Of a DNA stretch of 64,000 nt, positions 16,977 to 26,444 are shown piece by piece. Below the pieces are notes generated by a model. The model saw only the letters and a list, made by a program, of their open reading frames with translations, ran no database searches and had not been told where the DNA came from. How positions within the stretch are numbered: the first letter of the stretch is position 1; every line of letters starts with the position of its first letter. Location of the stretch: positions 71,303 through 135,302 of the forward strand of contig JBIOHP010000010.1 of assembly GCA_044449065.1 (NCBI GenBank), in the 5' to 3' direction. A program made the position numbers and the translations under genes. This DNA comes from JBIOHP01 sp044449065 (lineage in GTDB: Bacteria > Bacteroidota > Ignavibacteria > UBA10030 > SZUA-254).

Positions 16977-17102
16977 TTAAACCTGCTGGAAACCCGGACT
17001 ATTTTTTTGCTCCTTCTTGTCCCTCTTGGCGGCTTTTTTTTCTTTCATGGTTTTTGTCGGTTCCTTCTTGGCTTGTTTCTTGCTGTTCTGGCCCTTGCTC
17101 AT
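16977..17102 (-). CDS. Lysine-rich micro-protein (MSKGQNSKK type)
   Basis: A 41-residue basic protein beginning MSKGQNSKKQAKKEPTK and continuing TMKEKKAAKRDKKEQK. I recognise similar short MSKGQNSKK proteins from several bacterial phyla, all hypothetical. The ATG at 17102 has a textbook SD (AGGAG, 7-nt spacer). It ends with TAA after QQV. The composition suggests nucleic-acid or ribosome association; no structural domain can be recognised. Confidence 0.8.
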   Translation of the reverse strand: MSKGQNSKKQAKKEPTKTMKEKKAAKRDKKEQKNSPGFQQV

Positions 17103-17171
17103 GTTGTTTCTCCTTATGATTTGGTTTAAGGTTGATTAATAATCAACGATGCATATAGTGTCCTCTTCCGG

Positions 17172-17339
17172 CTATTTTATTCCCCGTTTTTTCTTCTCGA
17201 TCATCACTTGCGCATCAATCGGCGATCCGCAGATACCACAAATATTGCGGCGTGTGGTTTCATTGAAGTCGGGCTCGACCATCTGTTTACAGTTCGGACA
17301 TCGGATAACGAACGGTTTTTCATCCTTTTGCTTTGGCAT
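17172..17339 (-). CDS. Small zinc-ribbon protein
   Basis: A 55-residue protein MPKQKDEKPFVIRCPNCKQM... with CPNC (Cys14/Cys17) and CGIC (Cys34/Cys37) separated by 16 residues, a zinc ribbon. Both ends are Lys-rich. It starts at ATG 17339 with only a weak SD. It is the first gene of the four-member small-protein run (zinc ribbon, lysine-rich, RRM, YegP-like). The function is unknown; a nucleic-acid or ribosome role is suggested only by its fold and neighbours. Confidence 0.75.
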   Translation of the reverse strand: MPKQKDEKPFVIRCPNCKQMVEPDFNETTRRNICGICGSPIDAQVMIEKKKRGIK

Positions 17340-17753
17340 AATCACTTATTATTTGTTGAAGAGAATTAATACATCATCATCTCATACTGAAGACGCATCA
17401 TAGTCTTTGACGTAATGGATAAATAACTCGTAAAATTAATGTAACGAGAATGTAATCGATAACCAAACGTCTTTTTTTTGAATTTCAGGAACCACTCCCC
17501 GACATCATCTTATCAGACACTACACACTAAACGCACAATCACAAAAATCTTGATCGGTACTCATCAGAGATTCCCATCATGATATTTTGTTCATCTTTTT
17601 CCTACTCTCATTGTAGGAAGATTCTGACAAAAAATAATTTTCAATCAATATTCAGTGATTACTATCACCCGCGTTGTAAATTTTCCTTGCATCTTCAATC
17701 AGACCCTCCTATCTTGTTACTGACAATACATTTATGTTCAAGAAGAGGTTACC
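17340..17753. other. 414-bp divergent intergenic region
   Basis: AT-rich region between the minus-strand zinc-ribbon gene and the plus-strand secreted protein at 17754. It must hold both divergent promoters. I see no supported ORF, repeat or structured RNA. Confidence 0.6.
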
Positions 17754-20084
17754 ATGATTAAAAACGTTACAAATATTCCGGCTCTGTCCGGGTTGATTTC
17801 AATCGTCACGATGGTTTTTATAATACATGCGGGCGCGTTCGCTTCCAGCGGAGGGTTCACAAACCGCACTAATAAAAATGGGAACACAAGCGGTTGCGGA
17901 GGTTGTCACGGGGGTTCGGCTACTGCCAGTGTGCTCGTCTCAATCAACGGACCAGCATCAGTGAATGTGAATCAGGTCGTCGCGGAAACATTATCCATCA
18001 GCGGGGGACCCGCAATCGGCGCCGGATGCGATATTGCGTCAACGCTTGGCCAGCTTGCGCCGGTTTCATCTTACTTATATCTTGCCGGATCGGATTTGAC
18101 ACAAAGTTACAATACGGCAATGTCGGGCGGTAAAGTGATGTTTATCTTCAATTATACAGCCCCTGCAAATGCCCAATCTGACACCATATTTGCAGTCGGT
18201 TTAAGCACGAATAGCAATGGCAGCACAAGCGGAGATTCCTGGAATTGGGCGCCGAAGAAAGTGATAACGGTAACCTCCGGCAGTCCGGTTGATACTACCG
18301 CGCCAACTATTTCGATCACCAGTCCTTTGAATGGTGTTACAGTTGCCGGAACGTTGAACATCACTGCGACCGCAAGCGATAATGTCGGCGTAGTTGGAGT
18401 CCAGTTCCAGTTGAACGGCGTGAATGCGGGCAGCGAAGATCTGACGGCTCCTTACAGTTATTCATGGAATACAAAACTTTATGCGAACGGTTCCTATAGC
18501 GTTTCCGCAATTGCGCGAGACGCCGCAGGAAATAAAGCAACCTCTTCTATTACAGTTAACGTCTCGAATGTTGTAGGAGACACAACAGCTCCTGTAGTTG
18601 CAATGATACTTCCGCTCAATGGCGATACGCTTGCCAATACGATTACCCTGACAGCTACTGCATCCGATAATATTGGCGTTGTAGGTGTTCAGTTTCAGGT
18701 GAACGGCATTAACAGCGGAATCGAACTTACATCTCCGCCCTATACATATCCATGGAACACAACGCTTGTCGGCAATGGATCGTATGCGGTATCGGTAATC
18801 GCGAGAGACGCGGCGGGTAATATGTCTACCTCATCAGTGACAATAACAGTTCATAATGCTATTGCACCCCAATCAGCCGGATTCCAGGTCGTTGCCGCCG
18901 ATAATTTTAACCGTCCGGATCAGGCGTCATTATCCGGAGGGAAATGGAGTCCGATCCTTAATCAAACGGGAAGCGGAACAATGAAATTAATCAGTAATGC
19001 AATTGAGGCGTACAACGCAAGTGGAGTAGGGAACGGCGGCGGCGTTGTATGGGATTCGTTGGTGTCTAAAGGTTCTGGGATAACACTTTCAGTCGTGAGC
19101 AAGGCGAATAATAATTCTTACACATCGATGTTTATGTATGCGCGTATGAATACCAAAGATCTCACCACTGGAAACGGTTACCGATTCCGTTATGTGGATA
19201 ATCCCGGCGGCAACGCGCTCCTTGCCATTCAAATTGTTAAGAATGGAACGTTAGGGACTGATCTTGTCAGCACAACCCATGCCGTCAACGGCGGCGATAC
19301 ATTAAAATTTATTGTCGAAAACGATGCGAATAGCACCCTCGTAGGTTATGTGAACGGTACGCAAGTTTTATCCGTAGTGGATACTACCTATAATCCTTCA
19401 ACATGGTACTTCTGGGTAAGAGGAATGGTGCTCCCCACGCTTCCAACATTTAATAACTTTACTCTCATTAGTAAAGTGCCCGCAGCGGCAGCCACGACTC
19501 AAATCTCCTCATTCACCGCAACGGTATCAAGCTCGACAAGCGTAGACCTAAACTGGACGACGCTTAACGAGACGAATAATTCCGGATTCTACATCGAGCG
19601 GCGGTCGCAGCCTGGAAGCGGATTTCAAGTTGTGAGCAATCTCATCCCCGGCGCAGGAACAGGCAGTTCAAATCAATATACATGGAAAGATGGCACTATC
19701 ACGGCGGGGACATATTATTACAGGTTAAAACAAGTTTCGTCGGATGGATCTTATTACTACTCAGGGGAAATTATTACAACCGTTAATGGAGTGACAGGTG
19801 TGAACGAAGAACACTCGCCTCGCGCCTTCCAGCTTGCTCAAAATTATCCGAACCCATTTAATCCATCAACGGTTATCAAATATCAATTACCGGCACAAGC
19901 GAGAGTTATTTTGATGGTGTATAATATGCTGGGAGAAGAAGTTGCCGTGCTTGCTAACGAGATGCAAACGCCGGGCGCCAAAGAGGTGAGTTGGAATTCA
20001 GGTTCGATGCCGAGCGGAATGTACTTTTACCGGCTCACGGCGGGAAATTTTACTCAAACGAAAAAGATGTTGTTGGTAAAATAA
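17754..20084 (+). CDS. Secreted multidomain protein with CxxCH motif and T9SS C-terminal domain
   Basis: A 776-residue exported protein. Signal peptide about 1-30. The mature N-terminus SSGGFTNRTNKNGN leads into CGGCH (48-52), a heme c-type or cysteine motif, followed by a Reeler/choice-of-anchor-V-like beta domain to about 180. Two Ig-like repeats (about 185-272 and 277-370) share SDN(V/I)GVVGVQFQ(L/V)NG and ARDAAGN. A concanavalin-like domain (about 380-580) and an Fn3-like domain (about 590-680) follow. The T9SS type A sorting domain (about 695-776) contains NYPNPFNPSTVIKYQLP and GMYFYRL. It should be transported by Sec and then T9SS to the surface. The SD AAGAGG lies 5 nt before the ATG. 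Probably adhesin or surface electron/heme-related; unproven. Confidence 0.85.
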   Translation: MIKNVTNIPALSGLISIVTMVFIIHAGAFASSGGFTNRTNKNGNTSGCGGCHGGSATASVLVSINGPASVNVNQVVAETLSISGGPAIGAGCDIASTLGQLAPVSSYLYLAGSDLTQSYNTAMSGGKVMFIFNYTAPANAQSDTIFAVGLSTNSNGSTSGDSWNWAPKKVITVTSGSPVDTTAPTISITSPLNGVTVAGTLNITATASDNVGVVGVQFQLNGVNAGSEDLTAPYSYSWNTKLYANGSYSVSAIARDAAGNKATSSITVNVSNVVGDTTAPVVAMILPLNGDTLANTITLTATASDNIGVVGVQFQVNGINSGIELTSPPYTYPWNTTLVGNGSYAVSVIARDAAGNMSTSSVTITVHNAIAPQSAGFQVVAADNFNRPDQASLSGGKWSPILNQTGSGTMKLISNAIEAYNASGVGNGGGVVWDSLVSKGSGITLSVVSKANNNSYTSMFMYARMNTKDLTTGNGYRFRYVDNPGGNALLAIQIVKNGTLGTDLVSTTHAVNGGDTLKFIVENDANSTLVGYVNGTQVLSVVDTTYNPSTWYFWVRGMVLPTLPTFNNFTLISKVPAAAATTQISSFTATVSSSTSVDLNWTTLNETNNSGFYIERRSQPGSGFQVVSNLIPGAGTGSSNQYTWKDGTITAGTYYYRLKQVSSDGSYYYSGEIITTVNGVTGVNEEHSPRAFQLAQNYPNPFNPSTVIKYQLPAQARVILMVYNMLGEEVAVLANEMQTPGAKEVSWNSGSMPSGMYFYRLTAGNFTQTKKMLLVK

Positions 20085-20106
20085 ATCGAAGGTAATTTAT
20101 ACTATC

Positions 20107-20134
20107 AAGCCGATCTTCTGTGATCGGCTTTTTT
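20107..20134 (+). terminator. Rho-independent terminator
   Basis: AAGCCGATC (20107-20115), 6-nt loop, GATCGGCTT (20122-20130) and a T-run follow the stop of the secreted protein by 22 nt. Confidence 0.9.
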
Positions 20135-20298
20135 ATTCATGTTGTTGATAACAACCTATGCAAAGTAAGACGCATGAGAATATCTGAACATTCACACTGC
20201 GGACGTCGATTTTTATCTTCAAAGGCGGTTACTATCCTTGTGTTTATTTATATCAATTCCTATATTAAAAATAAAAATTTATTGAACGGGAATAACCA

Positions 20299-22305
20299 AT
20301 GAATTTTGCACCCTCCACCTCAGCATCAGAGCGTCGCGCTCAAGTCGGGGCAATGCTCCGCGTAGCGGATCGATACATTCGCGATGGGAAAATAAATGAA
20401 GCGAGGGAAGAACTGGTAAAGATTCGCGAACTAGAACCTCAAAATGCCTACGCAATGGCTTTTAAAGAAAGGATTGCGGCTTTAGAGAGAGAAAAACTCA
20501 AACCAAAAACGGTTTCCAGCCAAAATAAATCTTCCGAAGCCGATAACGATCATTCGCACCCCGATTCAACCTGGGGAGCAGAACAACCCGCAACAGTCCT
20601 CGTTACCCGCAAAGAGATGGTGGCAAAACTGGAGGATGAATATAAACAAAAATTTGCCCTTGAAATAAAAAACGCCGAACAACGCGTAGCCGACTCTGTT
20701 CGCGCCGGAGAAGAAAAACTCACGGCAGAACGAGCCGAATTATTAGCACAACTGGAATTAGAGCGCACACAATTTAAAGAACAAATGCAGGCGTCCTTCA
20801 AGGATAAGCTTGGACAGGAACTCAAGAATACAGAAATTCGGCTGCGAAAAGAGTATGAGGAACAAAAGAAATTAACCGAAGAAGAAATCCGCGCAAAAAT
20901 AGAAGCAACCTTTAAACTCCGTCTGACTGAGATCGATATTGCCGCTGAAGAAGAGCGCGCCGAGCTTGGCAAAAAGGAAGAGCAAGCGCTCGCTCAGATG
21001 AAAACTGATATGGAGGAAGAATTTTCCCGCCGGCTGACCATAGAATTGGATAAGGTGAAACAATCCACCCAAATGAATTCGGAAAAAACGGTGCGCGAGC
21101 AGGTTCAAAAAGAATACGAAGCGCGGTTAGCTCAGGAACGCGGTGCGATCGAGGTAAAATACCAATCGCTCCAGGGTCAGATGGAAACCTTGTTCAAAGC
21201 CAAACAACAAATTGTCATGGAAGAGAGCCAACGCCAGCTTGAACAAAAAATTGCCGAAGTGCGGAAGGCAGAAGAACAAAAATTCGTGCAAGAAAAGGAA
21301 AATTACCACCATACACTTGAGATGGAGCACGAACAAAAACTCCAGGCGATGCTTGCCTCCGAAAGAAACAAATTAGAAGAGACGTCGAAGAAGGCAGTGG
21401 ATTCCGCACACGCAGAATTTGAAAAGGAACGCGCCAGATTGATAGAGGATGAACAACGTAAACTGGAGGACCTCAGGGCAAAGCTGAAACACCAAATGGA
21501 ATCTGAACTCGGTGAAAATCTTGAGCGCGCGACGGAACAAATTAGCAGGAATTTCGATCAAAAAATGAGCATGCTCGGCATTGAAGTCCCAAAGACAAAA
21601 GAACAGAAAATCCAGATTTACCGGAACCGTGTGCGCGACGCTTGGGCAAACGGTCCCCTCACAATGGAAAAAGCGCAATACCTTATGAATCTCCAGGATA
21701 TCCTGCAGATTGGTTTTGATGATCACACGGAATGTGAAACCGAAGTACGATTACAACTGTATGCCGACACCGTTCAACAGGATATTATGAGTGGAAAAAT
21801 CAAACCTAATGATCTTAAAGCGCTCGAGGATTTAAAATTACGATTCGATATCACCGGCGACGAAGAGGCGAATGTCGAACCGTTGATCCTTTCGGCATTC
21901 CGGCGTGTCGCTGTGAAAGCGGTCATCCTCGTAGCGGACGACGATGGAGCGCTCGTCGATATCATCAAGCAGCGGCTTCAGGAACTAAGCTATAGCGCCA
22001 TCGGTGTTGCAACGCTCGCTGAAGCGATGAGCATTGTCGAGACTACACCGGTTGATCTTATTCTTTCCGATATCCAGTTCAAAGGAGAAAAGGGAGACGG
22101 ATTTACCTTCTTCAAATTTGTGCAGCAGAAACCCCATCTCAGAAAAATACCCTTCATCCTCATGAGCTCGCTTGATGAAGGGTTGTTTATTCGCACCGGC
22201 GTGCAGCTCGGCGTGGATGATTATCTCACTAAGCCCCTCGACCTCGATCTCCTCGTTGCTGTAATTGAGGGAAAGCTTAAAAAATACCGCACCTTGAATA
22301 ACTGA
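20299..22305 (+). CDS. Coiled-coil response regulator
   Basis: A 668-residue cytoplasmic protein. Residues about 10-70 resemble a TPR-like helical unit (RVADRYIRDGKINEAREELVK). A very long charged coiled coil covers about 95-430, rich in Glu/Lys/Gln. Two short helical units with AWANGPLTMEKAQYLMNLQ and DIMSGKIKPNDLKALEDL follow (about 435-540). A CheY-like receiver ends the protein (541-665), with acidic residues 547-549, phosphoacceptor Asp591 in LILSDIQ, and Lys645 in LTKPL. The receiver is C-terminal, the reverse of ordinary response regulators. No DNA-binding or enzymatic output is present. It may be a scaffold or polar/cytoskeletal organiser; this is inference. Monocistronic, between two terminators. 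Confidence 0.85.
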   Translation: MNFAPSTSASERRAQVGAMLRVADRYIRDGKINEAREELVKIRELEPQNAYAMAFKERIAALEREKLKPKTVSSQNKSSEADNDHSHPDSTWGAEQPATVLVTRKEMVAKLEDEYKQKFALEIKNAEQRVADSVRAGEEKLTAERAELLAQLELERTQFKEQMQASFKDKLGQELKNTEIRLRKEYEEQKKLTEEEIRAKIEATFKLRLTEIDIAAEEERAELGKKEEQALAQMKTDMEEEFSRRLTIELDKVKQSTQMNSEKTVREQVQKEYEARLAQERGAIEVKYQSLQGQMETLFKAKQQIVMEESQRQLEQKIAEVRKAEEQKFVQEKENYHHTLEMEHEQKLQAMLASERNKLEETSKKAVDSAHAEFEKERARLIEDEQRKLEDLRAKLKHQMESELGENLERATEQISRNFDQKMSMLGIEVPKTKEQKIQIYRNRVRDAWANGPLTMEKAQYLMNLQDILQIGFDDHTECETEVRLQLYADTVQQDIMSGKIKPNDLKALEDLKLRFDITGDEEANVEPLILSAFRRVAVKAVILVADDDGALVDIIKQRLQELSYSAIGVATLAEAMSIVETTPVDLILSDIQFKGEKGDGFTFFKFVQQKPHLRKIPFILMSSLDEGLFIRTGVQLGVDDYLTKPLDLDLLVAVIEGKLKKYRTLNN

Positions 22306-22321
22306 GAAGCCCCTGAGTACT

Positions 22322-22370
22322 AAATAAAAAATGCCGTTCCGGTTTAAATCAGAACGGCAATTTTATTTTA
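22322..22370. terminator. Bidirectional terminator
   Basis: TGCCGTTC (22332-22339) pairs with GAACGGCA (22352-22359). A-rich sequence lies to the left and T-rich to the right, so it can end both the plus-strand regulator (stop 22305) and the minus-strand cobalamin-uptake operon (stop 22506). Confidence 0.85.
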
Positions 22371-22505
22371 AGAAACAGAATTATATTTTATTACATTATC
22401 CCCCCCTACAAACGAGATCACGACTTATGCCTGCCTTAAAAAAGGGGAAATACATTTACTCGAAACGTCATGAAGTTAAAATGGTTTCGGTGTCTCTGTA
22501 AAATA

Positions 22506-23021
22506 TTACACAGTTGGTTTCAACACCATCGCAGGTACATATTTTCGGGCAAGTTCGTAAATCCCAAACAACCCGCCCACATAAACCAAATCACCTGCGA
22601 GGGTATTGCGGAAAAACGGTATCGCGGCAACATAACAACTGATCAGACCCGCAAAATCGTGAGTATACGTTACCTGTGAAGAAACCCATACGCCAAAATT
22701 TGTTACAACGAAAAAAAGAAGGGAGCCCGCCATAGAGGCTCCGATGATCGGGATAATTTCTTTGTGGCTGCGGAGCCACAAGCCAATGAACCCGATCGCG
22801 ATAAAACTGCCGTACACCCACATCCAGCGGGAATAAAAACCGATAAAATAGTCGCTGATGAGCATCGCAACAATCGGCACGATGAAGGTATGTTTTTTAT
22901 CAAGATACACGCCACCAAAAAGGGCTAACGCCGTTATCGGCGCAACGTTAGCTGGATGCGGCAGCAATCGTGAAAGCGCCGCAAAGAGTATCAGGAAAAA
23001 AGTGAAAAATAAACGAGCCAT
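22506..23021 (-). CDS. DUF6580 membrane protein, candidate B12 carrier subunit
   Basis: A 171-residue integral membrane protein with about six helices: 1-19, 26-41, 46-64, 67-84, 90-113 and 138-157. The segment RLLPHPANVAPITALALFGG is the family hallmark as I know it from DUF6580 (putative transport). Size and helix number resemble ECF-transporter S-components. It is the last gene of the operon headed by the cobalamin riboswitch and ends at a bidirectional terminator, 197 nt after the BtuG-like gene. Context suggests inner-membrane transport of cobalamin or a precursor. No ATPase or EcfT gene is nearby in the window. A promoter of its own in the 197-nt gap cannot be excluded. Confidence 0.75.
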   Translation of the reverse strand: MARLFFTFFLILFAALSRLLPHPANVAPITALALFGGVYLDKKHTFIVPIVAMLISDYFIGFYSRWMWVYGSFIAIGFIGLWLRSHKEIIPIIGASMAGSLLFFVVTNFGVWVSSQVTYTHDFAGLISCYVAAIPFFRNTLAGDLVYVGGLFGIYELARKYVPAMVLKPTV

Positions 23022-23218
23022 AGAATCTCCTATATGAATATTTGATTTAAGATATTAAAAAAATTTCAACCGATATCAGATGCGAACCGACGCCTGGTTA
23101 TGGGGATAACGCTTGGCAAACGAGAAGCGTGTATTCATGCTTTGAACAAACTTTTTCAGGGGTTTTAAGGTATAATATAACCATAAATAATACTCAATAA
23201 TTTCTTGACGTGCAACCT

Positions 23219-24295
23219 TTATTGCCAGCGAAATGCAAAAACCGAGGGACCTCGTTGCGCAGAAAATACCTCCTTTATCGTGCCATCCGGATTGATAATC
23301 GATATCACTCCATCTCCGGTAAAATTTTTCGCATCTGCGATAAATAATTCGTTCGTATATCGGTTAACGGATAACCCGTAAAATACACCCTGACAATAAT
23401 TTAAAAATACCAATCCGGCAGCAAGATTAATCTTATGAATCGGTCCTCCGGTGTAAGTATTGGGCACAGTACCGATAACGAAAACATTTCCGGATGTATC
23501 GGCAGTAATGCTTCCGCTATTGAAAAATAAATTTGTAGAAAATTGTATCTTCGAAGTTTTCGCCAACGTTACAGGATCGATTGCATAAACGCTCCCATTC
23601 ACCGTAAAATTACCGGCGCATGCGATGACGATATGTCCATCGGAAGAAACTGTCGCGCTCGTGGGTCCCATGGAAAGCACAAGTGTTGTATCTACGGAGA
23701 GGGTGTTCAGATTAATAACACTGAGAGTTGAATCCGCTCCAAATCCCGAATTACATACGAATAACTTATCATTTCGGATTGCGAGTCCTTCGGGATTCGA
23801 CCCTACCTGTATCTCTTTGACGGTGGATAAGGATGTATCGTTCAAAACTGTAATGGTATTGCCGGTGAAATTAGTGAAGAACAGCCGGTGGCGTACCGCA
23901 TCGTACATGAGATCGTGAGGCGAACCGCTCTGAAAACTCGCAGTGTTCACCAGTTTGTAATCAGGAATGTGTAAAATAGTGATAGCTTTAGAATTACTCA
24001 TCAAAATGAACAACCGGTCGCCCGCGAGCACCATATCGTCGCCGGTATCTCCCAGGTGTTGGCCATTGTTCGCATTCTCGAAGATGTCTTTGTATACCGT
24101 TTTTGTGTTATAATCATATAAGGTTAAACGTGCGCTAACCGAATCAGCGTAATGTCCGAACATCCCTTCATTCAAGACATATACTGTGCGGGTAATTCCG
24201 CCCGGCACTGTATTTTGCGTGTAAGATGTTATGGGATCTTTTTTACAGCCCAAAAGGGACCATAACGCCAGCGTGATTAATAATAATCTTTTCAT
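23219..24295 (-). CDS. BtuG-like beta-propeller lipoprotein
   Basis: Predicted surface lipoprotein: signal peptide with lipobox LLGC (Cys near residue 17), then a YncE/YVTN-type seven-bladed beta-propeller with blades such as SGSPHDLMYDAVRHRLFF, GSNPEGLAIRNDKLFVCNS and GPTSATVSSDGHIVIA. Bacteroides BtuG has this architecture, is encoded beside btuB, and captures cobalamin for the receptor. Its position directly after btuB under a B12 riboswitch supports the same job. I start at the second ATG (24295), 5 nt after GGAG; the ATG at 24298 is too close to it. The gap from btuB is 28 nt, so the two are one operon. Confidence 0.8.
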   Translation of the reverse strand: MKRLLLITLALWSLLGCKKDPITSYTQNTVPGGITRTVYVLNEGMFGHYADSVSARLTLYDYNTKTVYKDIFENANNGQHLGDTGDDMVLAGDRLFILMSNSKAITILHIPDYKLVNTASFQSGSPHDLMYDAVRHRLFFTNFTGNTITVLNDTSLSTVKEIQVGSNPEGLAIRNDKLFVCNSGFGADSTLSVINLNTLSVDTTLVLSMGPTSATVSSDGHIVIACAGNFTVNGSVYAIDPVTLAKTSKIQFSTNLFFNSGSITADTSGNVFVIGTVPNTYTGGPIHKINLAAGLVFLNYCQGVFYGLSVNRYTNELFIADAKNFTGDGVISIINPDGTIKEVFSAQRGPSVFAFRWQ

Positions 24296-24323
24296 CATAA
24301 CTCCGTCTACTAATTAATTTGTT

Positions 24324-26342
24324 TCAATAATCCAGCTCAACCGTGAAGGAGTAATACCGCATCGGCATTGGGTATCCAAGGATGACCTGGTAATCCTTGT
24401 TAAAAATATTCCTTATTTCGAATTTCATTCTCGTCCCAACAGTACTAATATCCAACCGGCTGTTGAATTCGAGCGAGCTCTCATAAAAAGATGGCAGAAA
24501 GCTTGCATTATCTTCGCTTGTATACCTGAAACCCGTATAACCAGTCCGGAATTTCGCTCCCAGGGTGCGGATCAGGATGGCGTCGAAATGTTTCGTGACT
24601 CCAAAAGAAATATTCGCCATCTCTTCAGGAACATAGAGGAGCTGTTTGAATACCGTGGGATCGCCGGGATAATCTTCGGATATTTTCCTTGCGATCGTGG
24701 ATGTATAATTCAAATCAAGAGAGAATATATCGCCGGGGCTATGCCATGCATAGTTAATTTCCCATCCGAATGATTGTACATGACGAAGGTTTTTTGGCGT
24801 AACATTTGCACCCCCTGCAGATACCCATGTGATCCGGTTATCCATATCGGTCATAAAATATGTCGCTTTCAACTCATGCCGACCGTCAAGATTGAACGAG
24901 ACATCGGTACCGGCGTCGAAACTTGTTGAATGTTCCGGCTGAAGATCAGGATTCCCGATGCCTCCCCCCGTCGTATAATACAGTTCATTAAATGTCGGCA
25001 TACGAAAATTTCTGCTCATGCTTGCCCGAATTGCCGATTGAAAATTATTGATGAATCCGATGTCGGTCGTCTTAAATTTCATCAGCCCTCCCAATTGAGG
25101 ACTAAAAACGGGGGATGATTTTTCAATCATATCCATCCTTAGGGCGGGGAAAAAAGAAATACCGGATAAAACGGAATTATCAAAACTAAATGTCGATACG
25201 CCGGTCATAAATGCGCCAAGTTCCGATCGGGAAACCCCGGTATTAATTGAATTCCCCTCGGCTGATGTTTCGGATGCGTCGGCGCCCGCAACGATCTGAA
25301 ATTTTCCCTCATCGTACGAACTTGAAAATTTTCCTGTGACCCGCGCGTCGTTATTTTTGAAGTAATCATCCAAGAGATTGCCCCCGATGAAAAAATCTGG
25401 ATCGCGGTAACGCTCGTACGCGTAATGATCCTGAACGGTAACGCTCAATGCATCCCCTGCGCTAAGAGCAAGGGAATAAGCTGCCTGAACTACTCCATCA
25501 CGATCGGCTAACCTTTGATGCGAAATCGCATCCGGGCTTGATATCGAATTGGGTGATCCCCGCTCGGTATTATAATAAGTGGAAAATATTGATAATGAGG
25601 ACAGGGAATTTATTAGCAGGGATGAATTGAAGTTGCCGAATTGAGCTACAAGGTCGGAATTCTGACGAATTACGGTTGAGGTGATGTTTCCGTTATGAAA
25701 TAGAAAGGGATAATTTTCTTCCGATTTTTCCACTCCAAATCCTCCCCCGATCCGGAAATTCTCACTCACCGGCGTCTCGGCATTAAGATGAGATCGCGTC
25801 CTTCCGAAAGAACCGATTGTGGATGTTAATCCAATTTTCGTGTTGTCATTGAAATTCGGTTGCGAAAGAATATTAACTGTCCCCCCCACTGCATCCGGTC
25901 CATACTCTGCCGATTGCCCCCCATGCGTCACAATGACACGGTTGCCCGCATCTAACGGGATTATTCCCAGATCGACAAGACCATTTTCGAAGGAGCTAAT
26001 CCGCATCCCATTCAATAAGATCAAGGTATGTTCCGAGCCCAAACCGCGCTGCGAAATTGTTTTGATGCCGCTTAATCCGCTGTAATCTTTGATAAAAATA
26101 CCGTCAGTCGAAGAGAGCGCGTTATCCAGTGTTGGAGTTTTCGGCGCAATAGAATCGTCCAGGGAGATAGTAGACACTGAAAAAGGCGAACGGAACATCA
26201 TTGGTACCGGTTGGTTCGCTCTGACTGTTATTATTGGTAACGGGTAGACCTTGCCCGAATCAGCTTGCGAGTTCGATTGACAATTGACTATGAGGGGTGC
26301 CAATAACACTGCTATCAATATTACCGAGGAAATACGTATCAA
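24324..26342 (-). CDS. btuB: TonB-dependent cobalamin receptor
   Basis: An outer-membrane receptor of 672 residues. Signal peptide about 1-21. A plug domain (about 60-160) contains GLGSEHTLILLNGMRISS and GPDAVGGTVNIL. The rest is a 22-strand-type beta-barrel ending with an aromatic (FTVELDY). NFRMPTFNELYY is a typical barrel motif of the BtuB/CirA group. The cobalamin riboswitch and terminator directly upstream identify the likely substrate as cobalamin or a corrinoid. The apparent start is TTG at 26342 with no strong SD and no in-frame ATG nearby. It is 17 nt from the attenuator T-run, so initiation may be part of the control. Confidence 0.88.
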   Translation of the reverse strand: MIRISSVILIAVLLAPLIVNCQSNSQADSGKVYPLPIITVRANQPVPMMFRSPFSVSTISLDDSIAPKTPTLDNALSSTDGIFIKDYSGLSGIKTISQRGLGSEHTLILLNGMRISSFENGLVDLGIIPLDAGNRVIVTHGGQSAEYGPDAVGGTVNILSQPNFNDNTKIGLTSTIGSFGRTRSHLNAETPVSENFRIGGGFGVEKSEENYPFLFHNGNITSTVIRQNSDLVAQFGNFNSSLLINSLSSLSIFSTYYNTERGSPNSISSPDAISHQRLADRDGVVQAAYSLALSAGDALSVTVQDHYAYERYRDPDFFIGGNLLDDYFKNNDARVTGKFSSSYDEGKFQIVAGADASETSAEGNSINTGVSRSELGAFMTGVSTFSFDNSVLSGISFFPALRMDMIEKSSPVFSPQLGGLMKFKTTDIGFINNFQSAIRASMSRNFRMPTFNELYYTTGGGIGNPDLQPEHSTSFDAGTDVSFNLDGRHELKATYFMTDMDNRITWVSAGGANVTPKNLRHVQSFGWEINYAWHSPGDIFSLDLNYTSTIARKISEDYPGDPTVFKQLLYVPEEMANISFGVTKHFDAILIRTLGAKFRTGYTGFRYTSEDNASFLPSFYESSLEFNSRLDISTVGTRMKFEIRNIFNKDYQVILGYPMPMRYYSFTVELDY

Positions 26343-26358
26343 TGATATTCTTGTTGAT

Positions 26359-26394
26359 AAAAAAAAAGCTCAATACCGGGAAGGAATATTGAGC
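26359..26394 (-). terminator. Riboswitch expression-platform terminator before btuB
   Basis: On the minus strand GCTCAATA, an 11-nt loop and TATTGAGC form a perfect 8-bp stem followed by nine T residues (26359-26367). It lies between the cobalamin aptamer and the btuB start, so cobalamin binding probably acts by transcription termination. Confidence 0.85.
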
Positions 26395-26444
26395 TAAAGT
26401 AAATACTTAAAACAGAATTCCGGCCTTCCCGCGAAGGTGAATGC

